Shown: piece after piece, positions 16,328 to 25,641 of the stretch
How the letters are laid out: each line of letters begins with the position of its first letter
Position numbering within the stretch: the first letter of the stretch is position 1
Assembly: GCA_028280485.1 (NCBI GenBank)
Contig: JANQLS010000175.1
Span: 30,639 to 94,638, forward strand
Source of the DNA: Planctomycetota bacterium
Lineage (GTDB): Bacteria; Planctomycetota; UBA8108; JACQVS01
Reading direction: 5' to 3'
DNA length: 64,000 bases
Made by a program: the position numbers and the translations under genes
The notes under the pieces: generated by a model
The model's database searches: none
Told to the model about the DNA's origin: nothing
Seen by the model: only the letters and a program-made list of their open reading frames with translations

Positions 16328-18001
16328 TTAAGACTTTACGTGATTTTCCACTTGTTCGGGAAAGTACTTCACCAAACTATCTGAAATCAATGGGGCGGCG
16401 ATGCCTAAGCCGCAACTACTGGTGGCTTTCATGGTTTGGCCCAATGCTTCAACCTCGTTTAACCATTGAGTGAGTTCGCCAGGGCCGGCGTGGCCTCCTA
16501 AGCGCTCACTGAGTCGTCGAGTTCCTATTCTACATGGGAAGCACTTGCCACAAGATTCTTCGGCAAAAAATTCCATCGCCTGGTGAGCGATTTCAACCAT
16601 GTCTCGCGTTTCATCGAAAACCATGATTCCACCAGCACCCAGGAAGGATCCTTTACTTCGAATACAGGGTTCATCGAGAGTGACATCGAGGTCTTCCCCG
16701 GCTAAAAAACCACCCGAGAGTCCGGCCATCGTCACGGCTTGTACCCGTTTACCTGATGGTGTTCCACCAGCCCAATCCTGAATGAGGTGCATGAGAGGGA
16801 AGCCGATGGGGATTTCATAATTGCCAGGTTTATTAACGTCACCCGACAAGCTTATGACCTTGGTTCCGGCATTTTGATCATGACCGAGGCATTGATACCA
16901 GTCGGCTCCTTTGAGGACGATCGGTGGAACTGAAGCCAAAGTTTCGACATTATTGACAACAGTAGGGAGATCTTCAAAACCATGCGTGACCGGAAACGGT
17001 GGTCGATTTCGAGGAAAGGGATGTTTACCTTCGAGGCTATTTAAGAGCGACCCTTCTTCCCCGCAGATATAAGCTCCCGCTCCTCTTCGAAGATAGAGCT
17101 TAAAGTTAAACTTACCAAGGATGTTTTCGCCGAGAAAGCCATTGGATTCCGCATCGTTGATGGCTTGTTCTAGAATAGCGTAAGTCTCAGGGTACTCGTA
17201 TCGAAGGTAGATAAAGCCTCGTTCGGCTCCCGTGGCGTACGCCGCCAAGGCCATCCCTTCGATGACCGCATGCGGGTCGTGATCGAGAAGGGCGCGATCC
17301 TTGAAACAACCGGGCTCTCCTTCATCGGCATTACAGACAATCGACTTTGGATCTCCAGGAGCGTTAAATACCGCCCGCCATTTCGAGCCCGTCGGAAAAC
17401 CCGCACCACCTCGCCCTGCCAAGCCACTCGCTTCGACTTGGGAGAGTAAATCTTCTTGGGAAAGTTGGCTACAGGCTTTTTCTAAGGCGTTGTATCCTCC
17501 CGTTGAACGATAGCCAGCGAATTGAGAGCGTTCCGGAGAGCGAATGTGAGCGAAAACACATTCCTCAAAGCCTTCGAGAGTCGGGGCTTCGGGGGGAAGG
17601 GGGGATCGTCGAGGTTGAAGATTTTCTGCGCTCGTTCCTAAGAGGGCTTGATTCCCTTTAAGGACGACGACGGGATCATCGCAACGCCCGGCACAGGGCA
17701 TCGGAGTAGCTCCTTGCGAACGGAGAGCCTCCAGGATTTGATTCCCCTCTTTGAGGCAACAGATGGGGCCCGTACACACTCGAGCTTGATGATGGCCCCC
17801 TTCACCAGTAGAAAAATGATGGTAGAAATCGATCGTTCCGTAGAGGTCGGCGATTGGAATTCTTAAGCCCTTTGAAATGACCTTGAGCGCTTCCGGAGAG
17901 AGGTAGCCATCGCGATCATGGAAGGCATGAAGAATTGGGAGCAACGGCGCGGGTTCCCCTCTCAAGCTCTCAAGGATTTCATCATCAGTTAGAGACCGCA
18001 A
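16328..18001 (-). CDS. fdhB: Formate dehydrogenase diaphorase subunit, NuoE-NuoF fusion
   Basis: 557 residues. Transfers electrons from the catalytic subunit to NAD+. The N-terminal 150 residues are a NuoE-like thioredoxin-fold 2Fe-2S domain (CTGPICCLKEG, then CAGRCDDP). The rest is NuoF-like: the nucleotide/FMN-binding GRGGAGFPTGSKW, the GEEGSLLNSLEG loop and a C-terminal 4Fe-4S site (ESCGKCFPCRIGT ... SSCGLG). This NuoE-F fusion with a NuoG-like catalytic partner is the layout of cytoplasmic NAD-linked formate dehydrogenases. It starts at TTG 18001 with GGAG seven bases upstream and is first of a two-gene operon; fdhA begins 5 bases after its stop. Accessory genes (fdhD, Mo cofactor, selABCD) are not in the window. 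Confidence 0.93.
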   Translation of the reverse strand: MRSLTDDEILESLRGEPAPLLPILHAFHDRDGYLSPEALKVISKGLRIPIADLYGTIDFYHHFSTGEGGHHQARVCTGPICCLKEGNQILEALRSQGATPMPCAGRCDDPVVVLKGNQALLGTSAENLQPRRSPLPPEAPTLEGFEECVFAHIRSPERSQFAGYRSTGGYNALEKACSQLSQEDLLSQVEASGLAGRGGAGFPTGSKWRAVFNAPGDPKSIVCNADEGEPGCFKDRALLDHDPHAVIEGMALAAYATGAERGFIYLRYEYPETYAILEQAINDAESNGFLGENILGKFNFKLYLRRGAGAYICGEEGSLLNSLEGKHPFPRNRPPFPVTHGFEDLPTVVNNVETLASVPPIVLKGADWYQCLGHDQNAGTKVISLSGDVNKPGNYEIPIGFPLMHLIQDWAGGTPSGKRVQAVTMAGLSGGFLAGEDLDVTLDEPCIRSKGSFLGAGGIMVFDETRDMVEIAHQAMEFFAEESCGKCFPCRIGTRRLSERLGGHAGPGELTQWLNEVEALGQTMKATSSCGLGIAAPLISDSLVKYFPEQVENHVKS

Positions 18002-18320
18002 AGATAGACTCCAGAATGGTTTTCGTTATTGAAGTAGTGATTGCGAACATTTAGAGCCCTGAATGGAATAGGGCAAAATTCTGACTTTTAATCGTAACTC
18101 ATTCTAAATTTTAAATATAGAGCTTTCTCTCAGATCTTGTTACAAGAAATTATTGAGGGGGAGAAGGCCTAATCCGTCTCTATTTATGGATTAGCTTCGA
18201 CAGAGTCTCAGGTCGCTTCCAGCAAGGCATGTTCATGAGACTTTTGAGGCTGTAGAAATCATTCCAACATTCCTTTTTTATCGTTCAACGAGCAGACGAT
18301 ACCCAGAAGAGTCGCAGTAG
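18002..18320. other. Intergenic region upstream of the formate dehydrogenase operon
   Basis: 319 bases between divergent genes (fdhB to the left, lectin-like gene to the right). It must carry the operon promoter. I looked for a sigma-54 -24/-12 box on the minus strand (GG and GC 10 bases apart) and found none. No tRNA or riboswitch was recognised. Confidence 0.4.
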
Positions 18321-18854
18321 ATGAAGAAGAAAGCTAAAGGTAAAAAGATGGTTTTCGGGCTCTCGCTTTCGGTTCTCGGTTGTCTTCTTTTTTTGGGGCT
18401 GGCCTTTCGAGAGCCCGTTTCTTGGTGGATCAAAAAACGAAGTCTCATGCAGGAATCCGAGGCGTGGAGAGAATACGAAGGGCACCTCTATCGATTGACA
18501 CCGGGGCGGGGATCTTGGCATGACGCGCAAAAGTATGCTCAGAAGATGGGGGGACATCTCGTCGCCATCACCAGTAAAGAAGAACAGATCTTTATAAATG
18601 AGAGTTTTAAGAAAGAATTTAAATCAACGGGTGCATGGATCGGATGTAGCGATCATGAAGAAGAGGGGAAGTGGCAATGGACGAATGGAGAATCCTTCAA
18701 GTATTCGAACTGGAGGGTGAACGAGCCCAACAATGCAACGAATCGGGGAGAAGACTTTGGAGTTCTCAATCATTACAGGCCCGATGGCCGATGGAATGAT
18801 TTGAGTCCGGATGTGAGCGTCTTGCCCGGTTTGATTGAACTTAGCCCACCTTAA
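18321..18854 (+). CDS. Membrane-anchored C-type lectin-like domain protein
   Basis: 177 residues. An N-terminal basic stretch and one hydrophobic helix (about 11-28) are followed by a C-type lectin-like domain (about 50-177). Visible signature residues are YRLTPGRGSWHDAQKYAQ, GGHLVAITSKEE, AWIGCSD, GKWQWTNGE, YSNWRVNEPNN and DGRWNDL. EPN together with WND are the calcium/sugar-binding motifs of mannose-type lectins, so carbohydrate binding is plausible. The domain has only one Cys (in WIGC) and lacks the usual disulfides, and it ends LPGLIELSPP. It is convergent with the beta-helix/dockerin gene 15 bases away. Likely surface sugar recognition; the partner is unknown. Confidence 0.85.
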   Translation: MKKKAKGKKMVFGLSLSVLGCLLFLGLAFREPVSWWIKKRSLMQESEAWREYEGHLYRLTPGRGSWHDAQKYAQKMGGHLVAITSKEEQIFINESFKKEFKSTGAWIGCSDHEEEGKWQWTNGESFKYSNWRVNEPNNATNRGEDFGVLNHYRPDGRWNDLSPDVSVLPGLIELSPP

Positions 18855-18869
18855 TAGAAACTGCTTTTC

Positions 18870-20489
18870 TTAGATGGAGTTCGTTTGGCAAAACACGGTG
18901 GATTCCCTGCAACCGAATCGGTCTGAGATTTGAGCTGCTCCACAGCTGGGAAATGGAGCCGGAATGGTGAAGGTTCCCTGAAACAGGTATTGAAGTAGGT
19001 TGATGGCATCGAGGAGATTCAGCTTTTCGTCGTCATTCGTATCTAAACTTTGAAGACAGGGTGGTGGGGTATTCCCTAAGAAGAGATAGCGAAGGTGGTC
19101 GAGGGCATCGTTGATCTGGATCGTGCCGTCTTGATCGGCATCCCCTCGGATATAAAGCTTCTGATTTGAGGCCGGAGTAAACTCAACCGCCCCCATATCC
19201 ACTATTTCTTGTTGAATACGTTTTCTTCCTTCAAGATCCGTTTGAATTTGAATTGGGAGAGCTTGATTGTTTCCAGAGTTAATACAGGGGGAATGAGATT
19301 GTAACCGGGGTACACTGGCGCGAGCATCGAAGAAGCGAGGGTCTTTTCCAATGTTCCCTTCTCCACGGAGTTGAGATTGTAATCCCATGATACAAGTGTG
19401 ATTCACTTCAAATTCACCCTGTCCAATACTGAATTGAGATCCTTGAACATTGCGTTGTCCATCGGTGTTTTCCCACAAGATACAATTGTCGATCTTGACG
19501 TTAGAAGGCCCAGAAGCGCCGACCTCCAAGCGGATGCCACCTCCCAATCGATTCGCATGGTTGTTTCTAAAAGTTGAATTGATCAAGTGAACGTTTCCTC
19601 CGTTCACTATCCAAATCCCACCTCCGGACTGACGCGCAATGTTGTCGGCAAAAAGGGAATTGATAACCACGACTTCACTTTCCCCGGCGACAGCGAGTGC
19701 GGCTCCCAGGTCAGCTCGGTTACCGAAGAACTTACAGTTCTCGATATGACCTTGATGTCCGCGCGTAAAAAAGACTGCACCTTCAGCTTCGAATCCGAAG
19801 TTTCCGCTGAAGGTACAATTTTTAACTTTCGTAGAGCCTTTTAAAAAGCCGATGAGCGCGGCGGTAAATTCGCCTTGGTTGTTCAGGAAAGTACAGTTTT
19901 GAATCGTGGCAGAAGCGTTGAGGACGGTCACTGCTGCGCGGACCACTCCACCATTCGCAGCACTCATCGCTAAGGCATTTTTGATGACAAAACCATCGAT
20001 CGTGACCTCTTCTGATTCCTCTCGCACATCGATAAGAATTCGAGTGTTTTCGTCGGTGTTTACAAAGTCGGGTTCATCGTTTTGATCGAGATCTCCATCT
20101 AAAATCGTTGGGTAGAGTTGGGGATTACTGATATTTGCATCTTCAGTTCCGCAGCCGGGAAATCCTCCTAAGAAGTGCACACCCCCTGGAAGATTGAAGG
20201 AGAGCTCAGGATCATCCGTGCCTCCATCGGCGAAGTAAGTTCCTTGAGCGACTTGGATCTTATCTCCAGCTTTGGCGACCTCGATCGCAGCCTGGATATC
20301 CATAAAGGCCGTACACCACGAGGAGCCATCGTGGGTAGGGCCCGGGGCGATAGCATCGACATAAATCGTCTTCGCAAGGGTTGAGGAAGGTAAAAAGGTA
20401 GATAAAACGGGAACTATAAAAATGGAAACAATTACAAAGAGAAGGAGTCTTCTTCTGAGATTCAGGAGGTTCTGCATCTTTTGAGGCAT
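18870..20489 (-). CDS. Secreted right-handed beta-helix protein with dockerin-like C-terminus
   Basis: 539 residues. The signal peptide (about 10-39) is followed by TIYVDAIAPGPTHDGSSW and DIQAAIEVAKAGDKIQVAQGTY, the opening typical of choice-of-anchor/DUF1565-type parallel beta-helix proteins. Helix rungs follow, with recurrent IENCKFFGN, VKNCTFSGN, VVINSLFADN and LINSTFRNN repeats up to about residue 440. The C-terminus (about 447-530) has two dockerin-like repeats (GDADQDGTIQINDAL, DTNDDEKLNLLDAI), each followed by a YLFLG or YLFQG helix, as in the gene at 7536. Probably a surface or extracellular polysaccharide-binding or lyase-like scaffold. No catalytic residues could be assigned. Confidence 0.85.
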   Translation of the reverse strand: MPQKMQNLLNLRRRLLLFVIVSIFIVPVLSTFLPSSTLAKTIYVDAIAPGPTHDGSSWCTAFMDIQAAIEVAKAGDKIQVAQGTYFADGGTDDPELSFNLPGGVHFLGGFPGCGTEDANISNPQLYPTILDGDLDQNDEPDFVNTDENTRILIDVREESEEVTIDGFVIKNALAMSAANGGVVRAAVTVLNASATIQNCTFLNNQGEFTAALIGFLKGSTKVKNCTFSGNFGFEAEGAVFFTRGHQGHIENCKFFGNRADLGAALAVAGESEVVVINSLFADNIARQSGGGIWIVNGGNVHLINSTFRNNHANRLGGGIRLEVGASGPSNVKIDNCILWENTDGQRNVQGSQFSIGQGEFEVNHTCIMGLQSQLRGEGNIGKDPRFFDARASVPRLQSHSPCINSGNNQALPIQIQTDLEGRKRIQQEIVDMGAVEFTPASNQKLYIRGDADQDGTIQINDALDHLRYLFLGNTPPPCLQSLDTNDDEKLNLLDAINLLQYLFQGTFTIPAPFPSCGAAQISDRFGCRESTVFCQTNSI

Positions 20490-21014
20490 TTTGATAGTCC
20501 AATAATTCCCAGTTCTTTGGAGATGACCTTAGAAATATAGAATAAACATGACTCAGTGATTCAACTGGAGCCCAATTTTGAGACAAGATATCCAGTTTCT
20601 CAATCGGGATGAGGAACCTATTCTAATTGGATGAAGGAACAACATATTCAAATAATTTCTTTATCTAATTTATAGGTCGTACTGTTATTAAAACAAAATC
20701 AAATTACCCCTTTGAATCTGATAATGCTTGAAATTTTAAGGGTTGTCCTTAGCTGAAACCTATTTCTTTATCATTCTTTAGAATTCGATGATTGGGTAGA
20801 GAAAAGTGAAGTGCTAAGACGATAAATCAGAAGTTAAGGAGAATATTTAAAAGGCTTTGAGTCAGCCCAAGAAACGGGGCAATACCGGTTAATTACCTGG
20901 CGATGACGTGGGAGTCCGATTTTTATTTCTCTCATTTTTTCACTTCTAATTAATAGCTTGAATGAATAGGACGGACTTGAGAATACCTTGAGTTTTTCTA
21001 TAAGATTTTAGTTC
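20490..21014. other. Intergenic region, no gene recognised
   Basis: 525 AT-rich bases upstream of both the beta-helix gene and the histidine kinase gene. A GC-richer patch at about 20870-20920 (AAACGGGGCAATACC and GATGACGTGGGAGTCC) stands out from the background and could be a structured leader. It matches no riboswitch class that I can recognise by eye. No open frame with credible coding features was found. Confidence 0.35.
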
Positions 21015-23042
21015 ATGGCTCAATTGGGAAAATTTAATCCATTTAGATTAAGAAGCATCATTTTGGCCTCACTCTTTATCGTAGTGAGTGTTGCGCTCAT
21101 CTTTTGGAATTTAGATCGAGTCGGAAAACAATTTGTTCAGGATACTTTAGAGCACGATGCTGCTCTCTACAGTGAAGCTATCGCTGAATTTCGAACTTTA
21201 TATACCAGCGAAGTTGTTTCCCGAGTTAAAAGTCATGGAATTAAAATCACTCACAATTACAAAGAACATGATCGATCGATTCCCCTACCCGCAACCTTGA
21301 GCATGGAGTTGGGTCAACGGATCGGAGAAAAGAGTTCGGGAACACAAGTACGTCTCTACAGTGACTTTCCCTTTCCGTGGAGAGTTGATGAAGGTGGAGT
21401 GAGAGATTCCTTTCAAAAAGAAGCTATAGAGGCATTAAGACAAAAACCCGATGTTCCTTTTTTTCGTTTCGAAGAAATTGAGGGGGAGCGATATCTCCGC
21501 TTCGCGACTGCGGATATTATGCGACCGGCTTGTGTCGGTTGTCATAACAGTCATCCCGATACTCCAAAAAAAGATTGGATGGTGGGAGATGTACGTGGTG
21601 TGCTTGAAATTACTCGCCCCATCGGAGTGGCAGAAACGGCAGTGAATGCGGGTGGACGTCAGATTATATATTTAGTCCTTGGGATTTTGATTTTAGGCAC
21701 GGTGATCACCTTTTATTTTGTTCTTCGATTGAAACGTTACTCTGAGCAGATCGAGGTAGAAAATAAAAAGGTTGAGCTCGTGAATATGGAGCTTCAATCG
21801 CAAGCTCGGCAGTTAGAAGTCTCACGTCAAAAAGCTGAAATTGCGACTCAGGCCAAGAGTGCCTTCCTCGCGAATACCAGTCATGAAATTCGAACCCCTA
21901 TGACCGCGGTTTTAGGATATGCTGAATGCCTATTGGATCGAGATCTCAAGTTAGAAGAACGTGAAGAACATATTCAAACCATCCTTTCTAATGGGCGTCA
22001 CCTACTCAATATTCTTAACGATATTTTAGATCTTTCGAAGATCGAAGCCGGTCAACTCGATGTGGAACTCATTCCAACCAGTCTTTCTGACATCCTAACG
22101 GATCTGGAGAGTCTTATGGGGGCGAGGGCGCGTCAAAAGGGTCTTTCCTTCGATATAATTTGTTCGACCTCTATTCCGGACCGTTTTATTACTGATCCCA
22201 CTCGTGTTCGCCAAGTGCTTCTCAATCTGATTTCAAATGCGATCAAATTCACCACCAAAGGTGGGGTTTTAGTTTTGGTTTCATTTAAAGAATCCGGGAC
22301 GATATGGGATGGAAGAGAGGTTCCAACAATTTACTTTAATGTTAAAGACACCGGTATCGGAATTTCAGAGGAGGCACAGAAGAAATTATTTAAGCCCTTT
22401 TCTCAAGCGGATATTTCAAACAGTAGAAAATTTGGAGGAACAGGTTTAGGGCTTTCTATCTCAAAAGAACTAAGTACGCTGCTTGGAGGGGATATCGAAA
22501 TTTTTAGTAAGTTAGAAAAATATACAGTTTTCCAGGCACGCTTCGCTTGTTTACCCGTGGAGGGATCGAAGCTTATCACCGAGCCCATCGTCAGGGTTCA
22601 CGATCAAAGCTTAGATCATGAGGATGACAAGCTAATAAATGCACTGGTGGGTCAGCGAATTTTAGTCGCTGAAGATAATCATTTTAATCAAGTCTTGGTC
22701 AAGAAAATCCTTGAGAAGGCAGGGGCAGAGGTAGAGATTGCTGAAAATGGTCGAGAAGCTCTCGATCTCGCAGTAAAAAAGCAATCAGCTGGCGAACCTT
22801 ACAATGTTATTTTCATGGATATGCAGATGCCTGTCTTGGATGGGTACAAAGCTACAAAAATGCTTCGCGAAAAAGGCTATTGGAATCCCATCATCGCTTT
22901 GACGGCCCACGCCCTCAATGAAGAGAGGGAGCGATGTATGCTCGTTGGTTGCGATGATTTTGCGACAAAACCTTTTAACAGAATAGTCTTGATTCAATTA
23001 GTATTGAAGTATTCAAGGGATCTGCAAAAATCTCCTGAATAA
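21015..23042 (+). CDS. Hybrid sensor histidine kinase with Tll0287-like heme sensor domain
   Basis: 675 residues. Two membrane helices (about 15-30 and 218-240) flank a periplasmic domain. That domain contains C173-V-G-C176-H177 preceded by ADIMRPA, the pattern of Tll0287-like/DUF3365 domains in which CxxCH binds a c-type heme. Redox or gas sensing is therefore likely. A coiled coil leads to a HisKA domain with the phosphorylated His in SHEIRTPM (about residue 290), an ATPase domain (N-box NLISNAIKF, G-boxes DTGIGIS and GGTGLGLSIS) and a C-terminal receiver domain with phospho-acceptor Asp in FMDMQMP (about 602) and the ALTAH and Lys of KPF. No response regulator with an output domain is adjacent, so the downstream target is unknown. 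Confidence 0.92.
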   Translation: MAQLGKFNPFRLRSIILASLFIVVSVALIFWNLDRVGKQFVQDTLEHDAALYSEAIAEFRTLYTSEVVSRVKSHGIKITHNYKEHDRSIPLPATLSMELGQRIGEKSSGTQVRLYSDFPFPWRVDEGGVRDSFQKEAIEALRQKPDVPFFRFEEIEGERYLRFATADIMRPACVGCHNSHPDTPKKDWMVGDVRGVLEITRPIGVAETAVNAGGRQIIYLVLGILILGTVITFYFVLRLKRYSEQIEVENKKVELVNMELQSQARQLEVSRQKAEIATQAKSAFLANTSHEIRTPMTAVLGYAECLLDRDLKLEEREEHIQTILSNGRHLLNILNDILDLSKIEAGQLDVELIPTSLSDILTDLESLMGARARQKGLSFDIICSTSIPDRFITDPTRVRQVLLNLISNAIKFTTKGGVLVLVSFKESGTIWDGREVPTIYFNVKDTGIGISEEAQKKLFKPFSQADISNSRKFGGTGLGLSISKELSTLLGGDIEIFSKLEKYTVFQARFACLPVEGSKLITEPIVRVHDQSLDHEDDKLINALVGQRILVAEDNHFNQVLVKKILEKAGAEVEIAENGREALDLAVKKQSAGEPYNVIFMDMQMPVLDGYKATKMLREKGYWNPIIALTAHALNEERERCMLVGCDDFATKPFNRIVLIQLVLKYSRDLQKSPE

Positions 23043-23248
23043 CGATCAGTGTATTTTTAATTTCCCCCAAAAAAACAAGTTCAAATTTCATCGCTAAGTG
23101 CATTAACCTTTTGAAATTTTACCGTTCTCAGCTTGAGAATTTCAAAACGGTGTGATTACATGAGCCTCTTAGGCTGGTGGGTTAATTTAATACTTTCCTT
23201 CCAACCTGAATTGAAATCCGTAAGTCATTTACCTCCTTCATACACAGA

Positions 23249-23440
23249 TTTGCTTCAAGCGTTTTAGCAAATCTACGCTATGTCCTTGGCATAGCCTGAT
23301 CGGCTGCGTCCTTGGCATAGCCTGATCGGCTGCGTCCTTGGCATAGCCTGATCGGCTGCGGCTTTCACTTCGCTAAACGTAGACTCTGCAAGTCTACGTC
23401 CGCGGCCGAGTTGATCCCAACTCGGCTTAGTTCCTGTTTA
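23249..23440. repeat. Long dispersed repeat with three tandem 26-mers inside
   Basis: Lies in the 433-base gap 23043-23475. The block contains AGCAAATCTACG, three exact tandem copies of a 26-base unit (23282-23307, 23308-23333, 23334-23359; GTCCTTGGCATAGCCTGATC...), then CTTCGCTAAACGTAGACT. It ends with the hairpin CCGAGTTGATCCCAACTCGG and TTAGTTCCTGTT. It is a reverse-orientation relative of the repeats at 44820-44999 and 59441-59592. Confidence 0.7.
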
Positions 23441-23475
23441 ATCAATAAAACCATCTAAATCACTACGGGGTTGGC

Positions 23476-25641
23476 ATGAGTCTCACGAAAAATAAGCTGT
23501 TAAAACCAGTATTTGTAAAAGTAGTCATCATTTTTCTTTTGGGTTTAAATCTCTTTAACGAAAAAGCTTCAGGACAAGCTACGGTCAAGGTTACTTCAGA
23601 AAAAAGTTTTGGAGCTGCCCAGTTAGTACCATCCGATGTTGCCTTTTTTAATACCACCCTCCGATTAAAAGAACGTTGGTCGAAAATTAAAGCTAGTGTT
23701 GCATTTCAACAGTTTTTGAAAGTGCCCCTCGTACAGATGGGATTGCAACAAGTCACTCAAAGCCCTCAATACCAACAATTTCAGTCGATGCGAAAGGGGC
23801 ATCCCTTATTTGCCAAAATATTTAATTTATTAGAAGGGGCGGTATCGAACGAAATCTTTATCTATGGTGGGAAGGAATTAAGTGATGTGGTGAGTGTTTT
23901 GATGTCGATTTACGCCGATCGCATGTCAGAGACACTCTTTGCACCCGTATTGGGAGAAGAAGCTGCTCCCTTTACGATGTTGGCTAACAGTATTCTTGAG
24001 AACTCGGATTCCCTGAAAGTTCCGCCGATCATATTCGGATTTGATGTCCGTCAGGTTGAAAAACCAGCTGAAACATTAAATGAATTCATCGAGTTTTTAA
24101 AAGCCCAAGCTCCTCTACCTTTAGAGAAGAAAAATATCGGTGGGGGAACTTTTCACTCTCTTAACTTGAATGGGGAGATGGTACCACCTCCGGTAAAGTT
24201 TGGTCTTCTGAATACCTTGGCGGCTGAAGGGGCCGATGAAGAACTGATTGAAGCCTTCTATCAGTATCTCAACTCTCTGACCGTCAATATCAGCTTAGGG
24301 GTTCATCGTGGTTACCTTCTTTTATCCTTCGGGTCCGACTCTCAGCACCTCAAACGCTTCGGAAATGTAGATTCACTATTAACTCTTCCGATTTTTAATC
24401 CCGTGAAAAAACATCATAAATCGGGGCTCAATTCCATTTCCTATTGGTCAAAAGAGATTGCGAGTTCTCGAAAATTAACCAAAAAAGAGGTGGAGGAAGT
24501 AGTGACCGATATCCTTGAAGGGGTAGAAGAGTTTAATCCTTCAAATAAATTACTAAAGCAACTTGAGAAGGATGCTCGGGGGATTACAAATGATTTCAAT
24601 GACATCCTTTACGGCGAACCATCTGCTTCAATTACGATGGAATATCAGGGGAATGGAATTGAAACTCTAACCTTCAGTCTAAATCAGAACAGTCATTATA
24701 ACTCTCGGGGAAAGCTCGATATTTTGAAGCTCGCCGATCCCCAATCTCTCGCTTTTTCTGCTGCCAGGGGGAAGGAGTTCACTTCTACGTACAAGAAATT
24801 TGCCCATGCAGTTAAGACTTTTTATTACTACTTCGACAAACTCTTTGTACCGGAATTTTCACAGGAAGATCTCGTTGAATATAGGAAGTTTGAAAAGAGC
24901 TTTGTTCCCACGCTAAATGAATTGCATACGACTACCCAAGACTTGCTTCTGTCGAGTATTGACGGCTTGGAAAGTCTCTTCGTCATCGATGGTCAGGGCC
25001 GATTTCAACAACTACTTCCCTTCTTTGCTCTTAGATTCAATCCGCCTCTGCATATCCCCCGACCGGCCTTCGTATTCGAAGTTCGCGATATGGCTAAGTT
25101 AAAAGCAGCATTCTCAAATTATCGAAAAACCTTAAATAAACTGATTCAATCTCTTTCGGATTTGGGAGTCGATCTTCCCCCTTTAGTAATTCCAGAACCA
25201 GAAAGCCAAAAAATTAAAGGGGGAACTCTCTATAGCTACACTTCACTTATTGGGCCCCAAGTGTTTGTGAATCCTAATGTAGTATTGACTGACAAATACC
25301 TCATTTTGTCCTTATTTGTTGAACAGTCCAAATTGATCGCACAAGGCAATTATGCTCATAAAGAGTCTAAAGTGTCTTTAAATTCATCCTCAGGTATGGC
25401 TTACCAAATACAGGTGGGTAGCGTTTTAAATCTTATCTTTGAAAATGTGAATGCCTTTTTACAAACTGCTGTGCGCGATGGGGTCATCGATATCAATTCC
25501 GCCAGAGGAATAGCTATTCACCTCCCAATCGCAAAAAAAATATTAAGTGTCTTCAAGGCGTATCAAGGTCGAGTCTATCAAGATGGTGAATATTTAATTC
25601 AGCACACTCATCTGAAAATTGAAGACTTAAAAAATGAATGA
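23476..25641 (+). CDS. Large hypothetical exported protein (DUF3352-like by pattern)
   Basis: 721 residues. N-terminal signal or anchor (about 10-33, VKVVIIFLLGLNLFNEKASG). The mature start GAAQLVPSDVAFFNTTLRLKERW resembles planctomycete proteins annotated as DUF3352 or as hypothetical, which open with LP-x-DT/SVAF and a short N-terminal FERW-type helix. Two roughly similar halves are suggested by the recurring pattern of ALRFNPPLHIPRPAFVFEVRDM versus PPIIFGFDVRQVEKPAE. No enzyme motif was seen. Its stop overlaps the start of the CvpA-like membrane protein gene by 8 bases, so the two are translationally coupled and probably work together in the envelope. Function unknown. Confidence 0.7.
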   Translation: MSLTKNKLLKPVFVKVVIIFLLGLNLFNEKASGQATVKVTSEKSFGAAQLVPSDVAFFNTTLRLKERWSKIKASVAFQQFLKVPLVQMGLQQVTQSPQYQQFQSMRKGHPLFAKIFNLLEGAVSNEIFIYGGKELSDVVSVLMSIYADRMSETLFAPVLGEEAAPFTMLANSILENSDSLKVPPIIFGFDVRQVEKPAETLNEFIEFLKAQAPLPLEKKNIGGGTFHSLNLNGEMVPPPVKFGLLNTLAAEGADEELIEAFYQYLNSLTVNISLGVHRGYLLLSFGSDSQHLKRFGNVDSLLTLPIFNPVKKHHKSGLNSISYWSKEIASSRKLTKKEVEEVVTDILEGVEEFNPSNKLLKQLEKDARGITNDFNDILYGEPSASITMEYQGNGIETLTFSLNQNSHYNSRGKLDILKLADPQSLAFSAARGKEFTSTYKKFAHAVKTFYYYFDKLFVPEFSQEDLVEYRKFEKSFVPTLNELHTTTQDLLLSSIDGLESLFVIDGQGRFQQLLPFFALRFNPPLHIPRPAFVFEVRDMAKLKAAFSNYRKTLNKLIQSLSDLGVDLPPLVIPEPESQKIKGGTLYSYTSLIGPQVFVNPNVVLTDKYLILSLFVEQSKLIAQGNYAHKESKVSLNSSSGMAYQIQVGSVLNLIFENVNAFLQTAVRDGVIDINSARGIAIHLPIAKKILSVFKAYQGRVYQDGEYLIQHTHLKIEDLKNE

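Noticed and set aside
20870..20920. Riboswitch upstream of the histidine kinase
   Set aside because: A GC-richer patch, but it matches no class I can recognise; left as an unexplained leader.
23282..23359. CRISPR array
   Set aside because: The 26-mers are directly adjacent with no spacers, and no cas genes are present.
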